Origin: Gracilimonas sp040882225
GTDB lineage: Bacteria; Bacteroidota; Rhodothermia; Balneolales; Balneolaceae
NCBI GenBank assembly: GCA_040882225.1
Contig: JBBEBR010000013.1
Location: forward strand, 19,476-83,475
Direction of reading: 5' to 3'
DNA length: 64,000 nucleotides
Shown: positions 1 to 7,932 of the stretch, in pieces
How positions within the stretch are numbered: the first letter of the stretch is position 1
Layout: the number at the start of each line of letters is the position of its first letter
Translations under genes and position numbers: made by a program
The notes under the pieces: model-generated
Databases searched by the model: none
The model's input: only the letters and a program-made list of their open reading frames with translations
What the model was told of the DNA's origin: nothing

Positions 1-459
1 TGCGAGAAACACATTCTCTGTTCTTCCAGCATCTTCGGCGTAAAATTCCACATCTTCAACAAACTTCTTGGCATACTTCACGGCTGCCACAGCCCGCTCG
101 GTTACATTTTCACGGGTTGTTTGAAGTTTGTCGAAAACATGGCTATCAGAAGTACCGATCCCTGTATGAATGCGGGGTCGTTTAGCTGACTTAACTGCTT
201 CAGCTGCCACTTCGATGTCGTGAGTTACTGCTCGTGAGAGAGCGCAAACAGTTGATTCGGTAATCACTTCAGAAATTTTGCGTACGGATTCGAAATCTCC
301 CGGGCTGGATACCGGGAACCCAACTTCTATCACATCAACTCCAAGTTGTTCAAGCGCTTTGGCTATCTCAATTTTTTCGGATGTATTGAGCCTGCAACCA
401 GGCACTTGTTCGCCATCACGAAGAGTTGTGTCAAAAATTTGAATTTGTTTATTTGGCAT
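1..459 (-). CDS. leuA: 2-isopropylmalate synthase, N-terminal part (cut by window edge)
   Basis: First 153 codons of LeuA, which condenses acetyl-CoA with 2-oxoisovalerate to give 2-isopropylmalate, the committed step of leucine synthesis. The start codon is the ATG complementary to 457-459. Visible motifs are DTTLRDGEQ (residues 10-18, start of the HMGL-like TIM barrel with its metal-binding Asp) and HTGIGTSDSH (98-107). The rest of the barrel and the C-terminal leucine-sensing domain lie beyond position 1. It is divergent from the next gene, and the ilv operon that makes its substrate begins 2 kb away. The family is certain; homocitrate or citramalate synthase is less likely given the Bacteroidota-like context. 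Confidence 0.93.
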   Translation of the reverse strand, partial: MPNKQIQIFDTTLRDGEQVPGCRLNTSEKIEIAKALEQLGVDVIEVGFPVSSPGDFESVRKISEVITESTVCALSRAVTHDIEVAAEAVKSAKRPRIHTGIGTSDSHVFDKLQTTRENVTERAVAAVKYAKKFVEDVEFYAEDAGRTENVFLA

Positions 460-585
460 TAGTTGTATGATTTCTAACTTAGCTGCCGATTCAATTACTT
501 TCTCTGGTCAATCGAGTAATTACGTGGCGAAAGTAGATGGCATAACTATATATCTAAAACAAGAAATGCTATTTATTACGATATC

Positions 586-619
586 CAAACTTATTTAAAA
601 GCAGATTTCCTTCGCCAAA
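586..619 (-). promoter_or_regulatory. Candidate Bacteroidota-type promoter for leuA
   Basis: On the minus strand TAAGTTTG (593-586) matches the -7 consensus TAnnTTTG of Bacteroidota housekeeping promoters, and TTTG (619-616) lies 22 bp upstream, within the usual -33 range. Predicted transcription would start near 579 and give a leader of about 120 nt before leuA. I see no Leu-rich leader peptide in that stretch. Seen by motif only. Confidence 0.35.
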
Positions 620-656
620 CCTTACTTAAACCACTTTAGGCTCTTATTTTTTTACA

Positions 657-2195
657 ATGGCTAACCAACCAAACGACCATCTTTTCCAGCTAATAAAATC
701 GCTCTCTAAAGCCGAAAAACGAGCTTTTAAAATTTATGCGATGCGGAACAGCAGTGAAAAGGCAAAGTTTATTCAGCTTTTTGACGCTGTAGATAAAGTA
801 TTGTTGTATGATGAAGAAGCTATCGTCAAAAAATTAGAAGGAATCAAAAAAGGACAGTTTTCGAACTTAAAAGCTCATCTTTATAAACAAATTTTGACGA
901 GCCTCAGGCTCACGAATATCAACCATAATCTGGACATTTTACTTCGGGAGCAAATTGATTATGCCCGTATTCTCTACAATAAAGGCCTCTACAAACAAAG
1001 CCTAAAACTGCTTGAAAAAGCAAAATCTATGGCTGCTCATAATCATCGCATAACTCTGGAATATGAGATTCTCACCTTCGAAAAATTAATTGAATCTCAA
1101 TACATAACCCGCAGTCTTAGTAATCGTGCTGATGAGCTAATCTTACAAACCGAAGACACGCTCCATACTCTTAACAATTACAATACCCTTTCAAATCTCT
1201 CGCTCAGATTGTACGGCATATATATCAAAGCCGGGCATGTGCGGAATGAAAAAGACTACGAGCAGATTACTTCCTTTTTCAAAGTGGCATTAAAAGGCAT
1301 TGAGCAAAACAAGCTTGGATTTTTTGAGCAACTGTATCTGAATGTTTCTTATGCGTGGTACAGCCTTATTGTTCAGGACTTTTTGCTTCAGTACCGGTAC
1401 TCTCAAAAGTGGGTAGATTTATTCCAGGATAACCCGGATATGCTGGAACTTGAACCTATTTGGTATCTAAAAGGGCAGCATGTATTGCTGGAAGCTCTTT
1501 TTGTTTTAGGCCACTATAAAAAGCATGAAGAAGTGGTCAGAAACCTCCAGAAATTTGTTGACAATCCGCCATCCCGAAATAACGAAAACCTGGAAACTTT
1601 GGGCTTTATGTATCTTTATACATCAAAAATAAACTCCCATTTTATGGCTGGTACTTTTACGGAAGGCATAAAAATGGTGCCTGAATTAAACCGTAAAATT
1701 GAAAAATACTCTCAGCAAGTTGACCCTCACCGAATCCTCATCTTTTACTATAAAATTGCCAGCCTTTATTTCGGTGCCGGTAAAAATGAGGAAGCCATTA
1801 AATACCTCAATAAAATCATCAATTATCCCGATCAGCGGCTGCGTGAAGATATTCACTGCTTTGCCCGTATTCTGAATTTAATCGCTCATTATGAGTTGGG
1901 AAACCGTGCGCATGTGGAGTATCAAATTCGGTCGGTGTATCGATTTCTTCGAAAAATGAATGATTTGAATATGGTACAGCAGGAAATCCTGAAGTTTCTT
2001 CAAAGTCTGGACGAAAGAAATGGGAAGCCGATCAAGGAAAAATTCGTCGCTTTAAGAAAAAGGCTCCTTGAAATCAATGAACTTCCCTATCAAAAGAGGC
2101 CATTTTTGTACTTGGATATCATATCATGGTTAGAGTCTAAAACGCAGGATAAGCCGGTTCAGGATATCATTAAAGGCAAGTTCACTCCCCGATAA
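657..2195 (+). CDS. Uncharacterised all-helical (TPR-like) protein
   Basis: A 512-residue soluble protein with no signal peptide or membrane segment. The sequence is a long run of amphipathic helices with TPR/HAT-like spacing (for example LYNKGLYKQSLKLLEKAKSM near residues 107-126 and SLYFGAGKNEEAIKYLNKI near 373-391), suggesting a scaffold or adaptor solenoid. The opening, with its phrase LIKSLSKAEKRAFKIYA, is familiar from Bacteroidota hypothetical proteins, but I know of no assigned function. It stands alone, divergent from leuA and upstream of the ilv attenuator. I would not guess a role. Confidence 0.8.
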   Translation: MANQPNDHLFQLIKSLSKAEKRAFKIYAMRNSSEKAKFIQLFDAVDKVLLYDEEAIVKKLEGIKKGQFSNLKAHLYKQILTSLRLTNINHNLDILLREQIDYARILYNKGLYKQSLKLLEKAKSMAAHNHRITLEYEILTFEKLIESQYITRSLSNRADELILQTEDTLHTLNNYNTLSNLSLRLYGIYIKAGHVRNEKDYEQITSFFKVALKGIEQNKLGFFEQLYLNVSYAWYSLIVQDFLLQYRYSQKWVDLFQDNPDMLELEPIWYLKGQHVLLEALFVLGHYKKHEEVVRNLQKFVDNPPSRNNENLETLGFMYLYTSKINSHFMAGTFTEGIKMVPELNRKIEKYSQQVDPHRILIFYYKIASLYFGAGKNEEAIKYLNKIINYPDQRLREDIHCFARILNLIAHYELGNRAHVEYQIRSVYRFLRKMNDLNMVQQEILKFLQSLDERNGKPIKEKFVALRKRLLEINELPYQKRPFLYLDIISWLESKTQDKPVQDIIKGKFTPR

Positions 2196-2209
2196 CCACT
2201 CCAGCTTTT

Positions 2210-2238
2210 TTTGGGCATCCCATTAATCACTTTATTTG
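2210..2238 (+). promoter_or_regulatory. Candidate promoter of the ilv operon leader
   Basis: TTTG at 2210-2213 followed after 17 bp by TTTATTTG at 2231-2238, one mismatch from the Bacteroidota TAnnTTTG -7 box. Transcription from here would start near 2245, about 60 nt before the leader peptide ATG, which suits an attenuated transcript. Confidence 0.35.
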
Positions 2239-2306
2239 TTGCTACTGAAATTTGCCGTTTAACCTCTCATGGCGTTTCTTTGAACCGCAGAACAAAACAC
2301 ACAAAA

Positions 2307-2378
2307 ATGCTCTTAATTATTTCTCTGGTCATTATTCGAATTATAGGTATCGCATACCAACCAGGGAAAGCTTTGTAA
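2307..2378 (+). CDS. ilv operon leader peptide (attenuator peptide)
   Basis: A 23-codon reading frame beginning MLLIISLVIIRIIGIA and ending TAA at 2376-2378. Eleven of the first 15 residues are Ile, Leu or Val (7 Ile, 3 Leu, 1 Val), the amino acids made by the operon that follows. It sits immediately upstream of a strong intrinsic terminator and then ilvD, as expected of a leader peptide whose translation senses charged Ile, Leu and Val tRNAs. It is far below normal ORF-calling length limits. No strong Shine-Dalgarno is visible, which is usual in this phylum. Confidence 0.85.
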   Translation: MLLIISLVIIRIIGIAYQPGKAL

Positions 2379-2435
2379 TTAGCATTTTTTTCATATGATT
2401 ACCGAAAGCCTTCCCTGACCCGGAAGGCTTTTTTT
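2320..2435 (+). promoter_or_regulatory. Transcription attenuator of ilvDBNCA
   Basis: Four strands can form mutually exclusive helices. Strand 1 (2320-2329, inside codons 5-8 of the leader) pairs with strand 2 (2360-2369) in a 10-bp helix with one G-U pair. Strand 2, extended to 2362-2374, pairs with 2405-2417 with 12 of 13 matches (antiterminator). Strand 3 (2405-2414) pairs perfectly with strand 4 (2422-2431), the terminator. A ribosome stalled on the Ile/Leu/Val codons masks strand 1, freeing strand 2 to block the terminator. A ribosome reaching the stop codon covers strand 2, so the terminator forms. A small GGTAT/ATACC hairpin (2346-2358) may act as a pause signal. Pairings were worked out by hand; the regulatory logic is inference from trp/ilv-type attenuators. 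Confidence 0.82.
2405..2435 (+). terminator. Intrinsic terminator of the ilv attenuator
   Basis: Perfect 10-bp stem 2405-2414 / 2422-2431 (AAAGCCTTCC with GGAAGGCTTT), 7-nt loop, and a T tract to 2435. It lies between the leader peptide and ilvD, so it can only act on transcription entering the operon. Confidence 0.88.
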
Positions 2436-2458
2436 ATGCCTGATATTTTAAAAACCTT

Positions 2459-4138
2459 ATGACCGAACTCAACAAATTTAGTAAACACGTTACACAATCC
2501 GATTCTCAGCCAGCCGCTCAGGCTATGCTTTGCGCTATCGGGCTCAGTTCCGAAGATCTCAAAAAACCACTCATCGGTATCGCAAGTACAGGATATGAGG
2601 GAAACCCTTGTAACATGCATCTTAACGATCTCGCGCTTCACGTAAAAAAAGGCGTACAATCGGCAGGATTGACAGGCCTCATTTTCAATACAATTGGTAT
2701 TAGTGATGGCATTTCGATGGGAACGCCGGGTATGCGTTACTCTCTCCCTTCCCGTGACCTCATTGCAGATTCTATGGAATCGGTGGTAAAGGGGATGTCT
2801 TATGATGGAATGGCCGCAATAGTGGGTTGTGACAAAAATATGCCGGGCGCTTTAATGGCGATGATTCGCGTAAACCGCCCTTCCATTTTGGTGTATGGAG
2901 GAACTATTGCACCGGGTTTTCACAATGGGAAAAAACTGGATGTTGTATCCGCTTTTGAAGCTTGGGGGCAAAAGGTGAGCGGAAAAATTTCGGACGAGGA
3001 TTTTAAAGATGTGATTCAGCATGCATGTCCCGGTGCAGGCGCTTGTGGAGGAATGTATACCGCAAATACAATGTCGTCCGCGATTGAAGCTTTAGGAATG
3101 AGCCTTCCTTACAACTCATCAAATCCAGCGGTAAATAGTTCAAAAGTGGTAGAATGTGAAGAGTTGGGAGATCATCTTTATAAACTGCTCGAAAAGGATA
3201 TTAAACCCTCTGACATCCTTACAAAGAAGTCTTTTGAAAATGCTATTCGCTTAGTGATTGTTTTGGGAGGATCTACAAATGCGGTTCTTCATCTTATCGC
3301 AATCGCAAAAGCTGCAAAAATTGATCTAACCCTCGCTGATTTTCAACGATTAAGCGACACCACTCCTTTTTTAGCTGATTTAAAACCCAGCGGCAAATAT
3401 GTGATGGAAGACCTTCACGACATCGGAGGCGTACCCGCGGTGATGAAATATATGCTGGAGCATGATTTATTGGATGGAGACTGCCTCACCGTTACCGGAA
3501 AATCCATCGCTGAAAACCTGAAAAATATTTCCCCTGTAGACCTGAAACAGGAAATTATACATCCGCTTGATAATCCCATCAAGAAAAAAGGACATATACA
3601 GATCTTATTTGGAAATCTCGCTCCCGAAGGCTCGGTGGCAAAAATCACCGGAAAAGAAGGAGAGTTTTTTGAAGGCCCCGCCCGCGTTTTCGACAGTGAA
3701 GAATTAGCCAATGAGGGCATCAAATCCGGAGAGGTGCAATCTGGAGATGTGGTTGTAATCCGATATGTAGGGCCAAAAGGCGGACCCGGAATGCCGGAAA
3801 TGCTAAAACCAACTTCCGCTATTATGGGCGCAGGACTTGGAAATGAAGTCGCTCTTATCACCGATGGCAGATTTTCTGGTGGAACGCATGGTTTTGTAGT
3901 GGGCCACATCACCCCTGAAGCACAATTGGGTGGAACCATTGGGCTGCTCAGAAATGGAGACATTGTTCAAATAAATGCCCAGAAAAATGAAATTAATGTG
4001 CAGTTATCCGAGGCAAAATTATCCCAGCGTAGAAAAGAATGGGAGGCTCCGCCCTTGAAAGAAAAAAGCGGCACCCTTTATAAATATGCAAAAACGGTTT
4101 CAACAGCTTCAGAAGGCTGTGTAACAGATGAATTTTAG
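2459..4138 (+). CDS. ilvD: Dihydroxy-acid dehydratase
   Basis: A 559-residue IlvD/Edd-family dehydratase that converts 2,3-dihydroxy-3-methylvalerate and 2,3-dihydroxyisovalerate to the 2-oxo acids, the third common step of isoleucine and valine synthesis. The three Fe-S ligand cysteines are visible: Cys51 in NPCNMH, Cys124 in VGCDKNMPG and Cys196 in GAGACGGMY. The length is normal and the downstream SGRFSGGTHG-like active-site loop is present (DGRFSGGTHGFVVGH). It starts 24 bp after the attenuator T tract and is the first structural gene of ilvD-B-N-C-A. Expression should depend on readthrough of the attenuator. Confidence 0.97.
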   Translation: MTELNKFSKHVTQSDSQPAAQAMLCAIGLSSEDLKKPLIGIASTGYEGNPCNMHLNDLALHVKKGVQSAGLTGLIFNTIGISDGISMGTPGMRYSLPSRDLIADSMESVVKGMSYDGMAAIVGCDKNMPGALMAMIRVNRPSILVYGGTIAPGFHNGKKLDVVSAFEAWGQKVSGKISDEDFKDVIQHACPGAGACGGMYTANTMSSAIEALGMSLPYNSSNPAVNSSKVVECEELGDHLYKLLEKDIKPSDILTKKSFENAIRLVIVLGGSTNAVLHLIAIAKAAKIDLTLADFQRLSDTTPFLADLKPSGKYVMEDLHDIGGVPAVMKYMLEHDLLDGDCLTVTGKSIAENLKNISPVDLKQEIIHPLDNPIKKKGHIQILFGNLAPEGSVAKITGKEGEFFEGPARVFDSEELANEGIKSGEVQSGDVVVIRYVGPKGGPGMPEMLKPTSAIMGAGLGNEVALITDGRFSGGTHGFVVGHITPEAQLGGTIGLLRNGDIVQINAQKNEINVQLSEAKLSQRRKEWEAPPLKEKSGTLYKYAKTVSTASEGCVTDEF

Positions 4139-4203
4139 CCGAAGGGAACTGTGACAGATCATAGAAAATACTCAAACTCACTCATCGAAGAAGCAACATT
4201 AAC

Positions 4204-5937
4204 ATGGAAACACTAACCCCAGAAACAAAACATAAGAAACCAAGGAAAAAGAAAATTCTTAGCGGAGCTGAAGCCATAATCCAGATTCTTCAGGAAGAAG
4301 ATGTGGATACAATTTTTGGTTATCCTGGTGGAGCGATTATGCCGGTCTATGACGCCCTTTATGATTTTCAGGATTCTATCACTCACATTTTGGCCCGGCA
4401 CGAACAGGGAGCCATTCACGCCGCTCAGGGTTATGCGCGCGCGTCAGGCAAAGTTGGCGTCTGTTTGGCAACATCCGGGCCTGGGGCCACAAACCTCATT
4501 ACCGGAATTGCTGATGCTCAAATCGATTCCACTCCCCTTGTTTGCATTACCGGGCAGGTTGCTTCTCCTTTTTTGGGAAGTGACGCTTTCCAGGAAACCG
4601 ATGTAATTGGAATTTCAATGCCGGTTACAAAATGGAACTTCCAGGTTACCAAAGCTGAAGAAATTCCCGCAGCACTTGCCAAAGCTTTTTTCGTTGCCCG
4701 ATCTGGAAGGCCGGGCCCGGTGTTAATCGACATCACCAAAGACGCACAGTTTCAGACCTTCGATTTTGAATATGAAAAGTGCACAGCTTTACGAAGTTAT
4801 TGTCCGAAACCAGAGCTAAATATTTCCAAAGTTGAAGAAGCCGCTGAACTTATAAACTCGGCAGAACGGCCTTTAATCCTCTTTGGACAGGGCATAATTT
4901 TGGCTAATGCAGAAAAGGAGTTCCAAAAGTTTGTCGAAAAAACGGGTATTCCCTCTGCGTGGACAATTATGGGACTTTCTGCCATAGATAGCGATCACCC
5001 ACTGAATGTTGGGATGCTGGGAATGCATGGAAATTATGGGCCTAATTTACTCACCAACCAATGTGATGTTTTAATAGCCATCGGGATGCGGTTCGACGAT
5101 CGCGTAACTGGCAACCTCGATTATTACGCCAAACAGGCAAAAGTAATTCACCTCGAAATTGATGCCGCCGAAATCGATAAAAATGTGAAAACGGATGTGG
5201 CTGTTTTGGGAGACGCCAAAGAATCTCTGCCAGAGTTAACAAAGCGGGTAAAGGCAAGGATTCACGCAGAATGGTTGCAACGTTTCCGGGATTGTGATGC
5301 CGAAGAATTTGAAAAAGTGGTCAAAGAAGAGCTTCATCCTTCCTCGCCGGTTTTAAGTATGGGGGAAGTAATCCGGATTATTTCAGAGAAAACAAAAGGT
5401 GAAGCGATTATTGTTTCTGATGTTGGCCAGCACCAAATGATTGCCTGCCGGTACAGCAAATTCACCAAGTCAAAAGGTAATATTACCTCTGGTGGCTTGG
5501 GAACCATGGGTTTTGGTTTGCCTGCCGCATTGGGTGCAAAATTGGGTGCTCCAGATCGTGAAGTTATAGCGGTAATTGGCGATGGTGGTTTTCAAATGAC
5601 AATTCAGGAACTCGCTACTATTTATCAAACACAGACGAAAGTAAAAATTCTGCTTTTGAATAATGAATTTTTGGGGATGGTGCGCCAGTGGCAGCAATTG
5701 TTCTTCAAGAAAAGATATTCGTTTACCGAAATGAAAAATCCCGATTTCCAAAGTGTGGTAAAAGGGTTCGGTATTAAATCCAATATTGTAATTGAACGGG
5801 AAACTATGGAGTCAGCAATCGAGGAATTTATCAATTATGATGGCTCCTACTTTCTTGAAGTGATGGTTGGCAAAGAAAATAATGTATTCCCCATGGTTCC
5901 AAGCGGTCAGTCAATATCAAATATCAGGTTGGAATGA
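4204..5937 (+). CDS. ilvB: Acetolactate synthase, large (catalytic) subunit
   Basis: A 577-residue ThDP enzyme joining two pyruvates to acetolactate, or pyruvate and 2-oxobutanoate to acetohydroxybutyrate. The N-terminal pyrimidine-binding domain holds the catalytic Glu67 in RHEQGA and the phrase FGYPGGAIMPVYDAL. The central domain is FAD/NAD-like, and the C-terminal domain has the ThDP-Mg motif GDGGFQM (about residue 459) closed by NNE about 26 residues later. The first 18 residues are Lys-rich and outside the family core. It sits 65 bp after ilvD and overlaps ilvN by 4 bp (ATGA), indicating translational coupling of the two subunits. Confidence 0.97.
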   Translation: METLTPETKHKKPRKKKILSGAEAIIQILQEEDVDTIFGYPGGAIMPVYDALYDFQDSITHILARHEQGAIHAAQGYARASGKVGVCLATSGPGATNLITGIADAQIDSTPLVCITGQVASPFLGSDAFQETDVIGISMPVTKWNFQVTKAEEIPAALAKAFFVARSGRPGPVLIDITKDAQFQTFDFEYEKCTALRSYCPKPELNISKVEEAAELINSAERPLILFGQGIILANAEKEFQKFVEKTGIPSAWTIMGLSAIDSDHPLNVGMLGMHGNYGPNLLTNQCDVLIAIGMRFDDRVTGNLDYYAKQAKVIHLEIDAAEIDKNVKTDVAVLGDAKESLPELTKRVKARIHAEWLQRFRDCDAEEFEKVVKEELHPSSPVLSMGEVIRIISEKTKGEAIIVSDVGQHQMIACRYSKFTKSKGNITSGGLGTMGFGLPAALGAKLGAPDREVIAVIGDGGFQMTIQELATIYQTQTKVKILLLNNEFLGMVRQWQQLFFKKRYSFTEMKNPDFQSVVKGFGIKSNIVIERETMESAIEEFINYDGSYFLEVMVGKENNVFPMVPSGQSISNIRLE

Positions 5938-6482
5938 GGCTTATGAAAAAGGATTTCACCATCACTGTTTATACCGAAAATCAGGTGGGATTGTTAAACC
6001 GGATCACCATCATTTTTACAAAAAGAAAAGTGAATATCGAAAGCATGACAGCCTCAGCTAGTGAAACGGAGGGCGTTCATCGTTTTACAATCGTCATCAC
6101 CCAAACAGAAGAAAGCGTGGCGAAAATTGTGAAGCAGATTGAAAAACTTGTGGATGTTTTACAAGCAAACTATCACGAAAGCTCAGATGTGATTCAACAG
6201 GAAATGGCTTTATACAAAATTCCCACAAGGGTTTTTGCCCATGGCGGAAAGGCCGAAAAGATTGTGAGGGCGCATCACGCACGGGTTCTTACGATGGAGA
6301 AAGAATTCACGGTGATCGAAAAAACCGGATATCACGAAGAAACACGGCAGCTTTTCGAAGCGCTTAAACCTTATGGCATTATCGAATTTTCTCAATCCGG
6401 AAGAATTGCGGTATCCAAAACAGGAAAAGGAATTTCGGGATTTGTGGGAGAATCTACCGCAGATTCTATTTCAGAAATATGA
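5934..6482 (+). CDS. ilvN: Acetolactate synthase, small (regulatory) subunit
   Basis: A 182-residue regulatory subunit. An ACT domain at about residues 6-80 (TITVYTENQVGLLNRITIIF) normally binds valine for feedback inhibition, and the C-terminal ALS_ss domain activates IlvB. The start ATG overlaps the ilvB stop in an ATGA junction, which favours this start over the ATG three codons later. Its length is normal for the long bacterial form. After it, tight operon spacing breaks into a 230-bp repeat-bearing gap before ilvC. Confidence 0.95.
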   Translation: MRLMKKDFTITVYTENQVGLLNRITIIFTKRKVNIESMTASASETEGVHRFTIVITQTEESVAKIVKQIEKLVDVLQANYHESSDVIQQEMALYKIPTRVFAHGGKAEKIVRAHHARVLTMEKEFTVIEKTGYHEETRQLFEALKPYGIIEFSQSGRIAVSKTGKGISGFVGESTADSISEI

Positions 6483-6485
6483 AGG

Positions 6486-6693
6486 TCTGCCACAGAATCA
6501 CCAAAACACGAAAAAATAATATGCAAGGATTAGTATTTCCGTGACAAATCAAGAAAATAATTTTTAATCAATAAACAATGCCCCAAAACTATTTCACTTT
6601 CGTGCTTTAGTATTTCTGTGGCAACATTTTACTAAAAAAATAAATAGCTCAAAATACTATCTCACATTTCGTGTTTTCGTGTTTCTGTGGCAA
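6486..6693. repeat. Cluster of imperfect ~35-bp repeats between ilvN and ilvC
   Basis: Two well-kept direct copies (6589-6624 and 6657-6693) both start near CTAT-TCAC and end TTTCTGTGGCAA. A shorter direct piece lies at about 6530-6548 and an inverted copy at 6486-6518 (TCTGCCACAGAATCACCAAA). Spacing is irregular, so this is not a CRISPR. The units look like a dispersed intergenic repeat family of the kind seen in Bacteroidota genomes. They fill the whole 230-bp gap inside the operon; no gene or terminator is visible there. Confidence 0.7.
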
Positions 6694-6712
6694 AAAATAA
6701 ATCAAACAAAAA

Positions 6713-7759
6713 ATGGCGACTTTAAATTTTGGCGGTATAGAAGAAGAAGTAGTAACTCGGGATGAATTTCCTTTGGAAAAAGCTTTAGAAACCATGAAAT
6801 CGGAAACAATTGCCGTTATTGGTTATGGAGTTCAAGGGCCTGGACAAGCTTTGAATTTGAAAGATAATGGCTTTAACGTGATTGTAGGCCAGCGAAAAAA
6901 TTCAAAAACCTGGGATAAAGCGGTTAAAGATGGCTGGGTTCCCGGAGAAACTCTCTTCGAAATTGAAGAAGCCGCAAAGAGAGGAACCGTAATTCAATAC
7001 CTGCTTTCCGATGCCGGACAAATCTCTGTTTGGCCAACCATTAAGAAAAATTTATCGGCTGGTAATGCGCTTTACTTCTCTCATGGTTTTGGAATTACGT
7101 ACAAAGAACGTACAGGCATCATCCCTCCTGAAAATGTGGATGTGTTATTAGTAGCTCCAAAGGGTTCAGGAACCTCTCTTCGGCGTATGTTTTTGGAAGG
7201 GAGGGGCCTGAATTCGAGTTATGCGATATTCCAGGATTACACTGGCCGTGCCAAAGAAAGAGTGACAGCTTTGGGCATCGGAGTTGGATCGGGATATTTA
7301 TTTAAAACTGATTTCAGAAAAGAGGTGTACAGCGATTTAACCGGCGAACGCGGTTCATTGATGGGAGCCATTCAAGGACTTTTTGCCGCGCAATTTGAAG
7401 TTCTACGTGCAAACGGACATTCCCCTTCCGAAGCTTTCAATGAAACCGTGGAAGAATTGACGCAATCACTTATGCCATTGGTTGCGGAAAATGGAATGGA
7501 CTGGATGTATGCCAACTGCTCCACAACCGCTCAGCGAGGCGCGCTGGATTGGTGGAAAAAATTCCGTGATGCCACAAAACCGGTTTTTGAAAATCTGTAT
7601 GAGGAAGTTGCCGCGGGACGCGAAGCACAACGCTCAATCGACTCAAACAGCAAGGATGATTACCGCGCAAATCTTGAAGAAGAACTGAAAGAACTTCGGG
7701 AATCGGAAATGTGGAAAGCCGGAGCCACGGTTCGCACTCTTCGTCCCGAGAATAGCTGA
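6713..7759 (+). CDS. ilvC: Ketol-acid reductoisomerase
   Basis: A 348-residue class I (short) KARI, which isomerises acetolactate or acetohydroxybutyrate and reduces the product with NAD(P)H to the dihydroxy acid, between IlvBN and IlvD. The Rossmann motif GYGVQGPGQ (residues 37-45) and the C-terminal knotted domain with the Mg-binding segment DLTGERGSLMGAIQG are intact. The pyrophosphate loop GQRKNSKTW probably determines cofactor choice and cannot be assigned by eye. It follows a repeat-filled gap after ilvN, but no terminator intervenes, so co-transcription is likely. Confidence 0.97.
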   Translation: MATLNFGGIEEEVVTRDEFPLEKALETMKSETIAVIGYGVQGPGQALNLKDNGFNVIVGQRKNSKTWDKAVKDGWVPGETLFEIEEAAKRGTVIQYLLSDAGQISVWPTIKKNLSAGNALYFSHGFGITYKERTGIIPPENVDVLLVAPKGSGTSLRRMFLEGRGLNSSYAIFQDYTGRAKERVTALGIGVGSGYLFKTDFRKEVYSDLTGERGSLMGAIQGLFAAQFEVLRANGHSPSEAFNETVEELTQSLMPLVAENGMDWMYANCSTTAQRGALDWWKKFRDATKPVFENLYEEVAAGREAQRSIDSNSKDDYRANLEEELKELRESEMWKAGATVRTLRPENS

Positions 7760-7888
7760 TTAAGTTGAAGCCGTTTAGGAAGAGGTTACTGAGGAATAAG
7801 AGCTTTTTTCAAACACTATAGAAAATGGATTCCATTCCTGCCAAAGACACTTTGTCAGATCTCAAACCTATTTTAGGACGAGACTTTG

Positions 7889-7931
7889 AATTCATAATTC
7901 AAAATTCACAATCCATAATTCAAAATTTCCC
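7889..7931 (+). repeat. AT-rich tandem ATTCATAATTC-type repeat before ilvA
   Basis: Two tandem imperfect units built on CATAATTCAAAATT. This low-complexity type is common in AT-rich intergenic DNA. It can be read as part of an N-terminal extension of ilvA, which is why I reject the upstream start at 7825. Confidence 0.6.
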
Positions 7932-7932
7932 A

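Noticed and set aside
2307..2435. T-box riboswitch upstream of ilvD
   Set aside because: There is no T-box TGGNACCGCG-like motif or specifier stem; the Ile/Leu/Val-rich leader frame with three alternative helices explains the region better.
3415..3963. A 182-codon open frame on the minus strand inside ilvD
   Set aside because: It is antisense to a clear ilvD. The Pro/Ser-rich composition reflects reversed codons and there is no family similarity. The same applies to antisense frames at 14481-14852, 27426-27915 and 31516-31980.
6486..6693. Possible CRISPR array between ilvN and ilvC
   Set aside because: Units vary in sequence, spacing and orientation, and no cas genes are present.
7825..7932. 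A 36-codon N-terminal extension of ilvA
   Set aside because: It covers ATTCATAATTC-type simple repeats and lies outside the family core; ATG 7933 gives the normal length.
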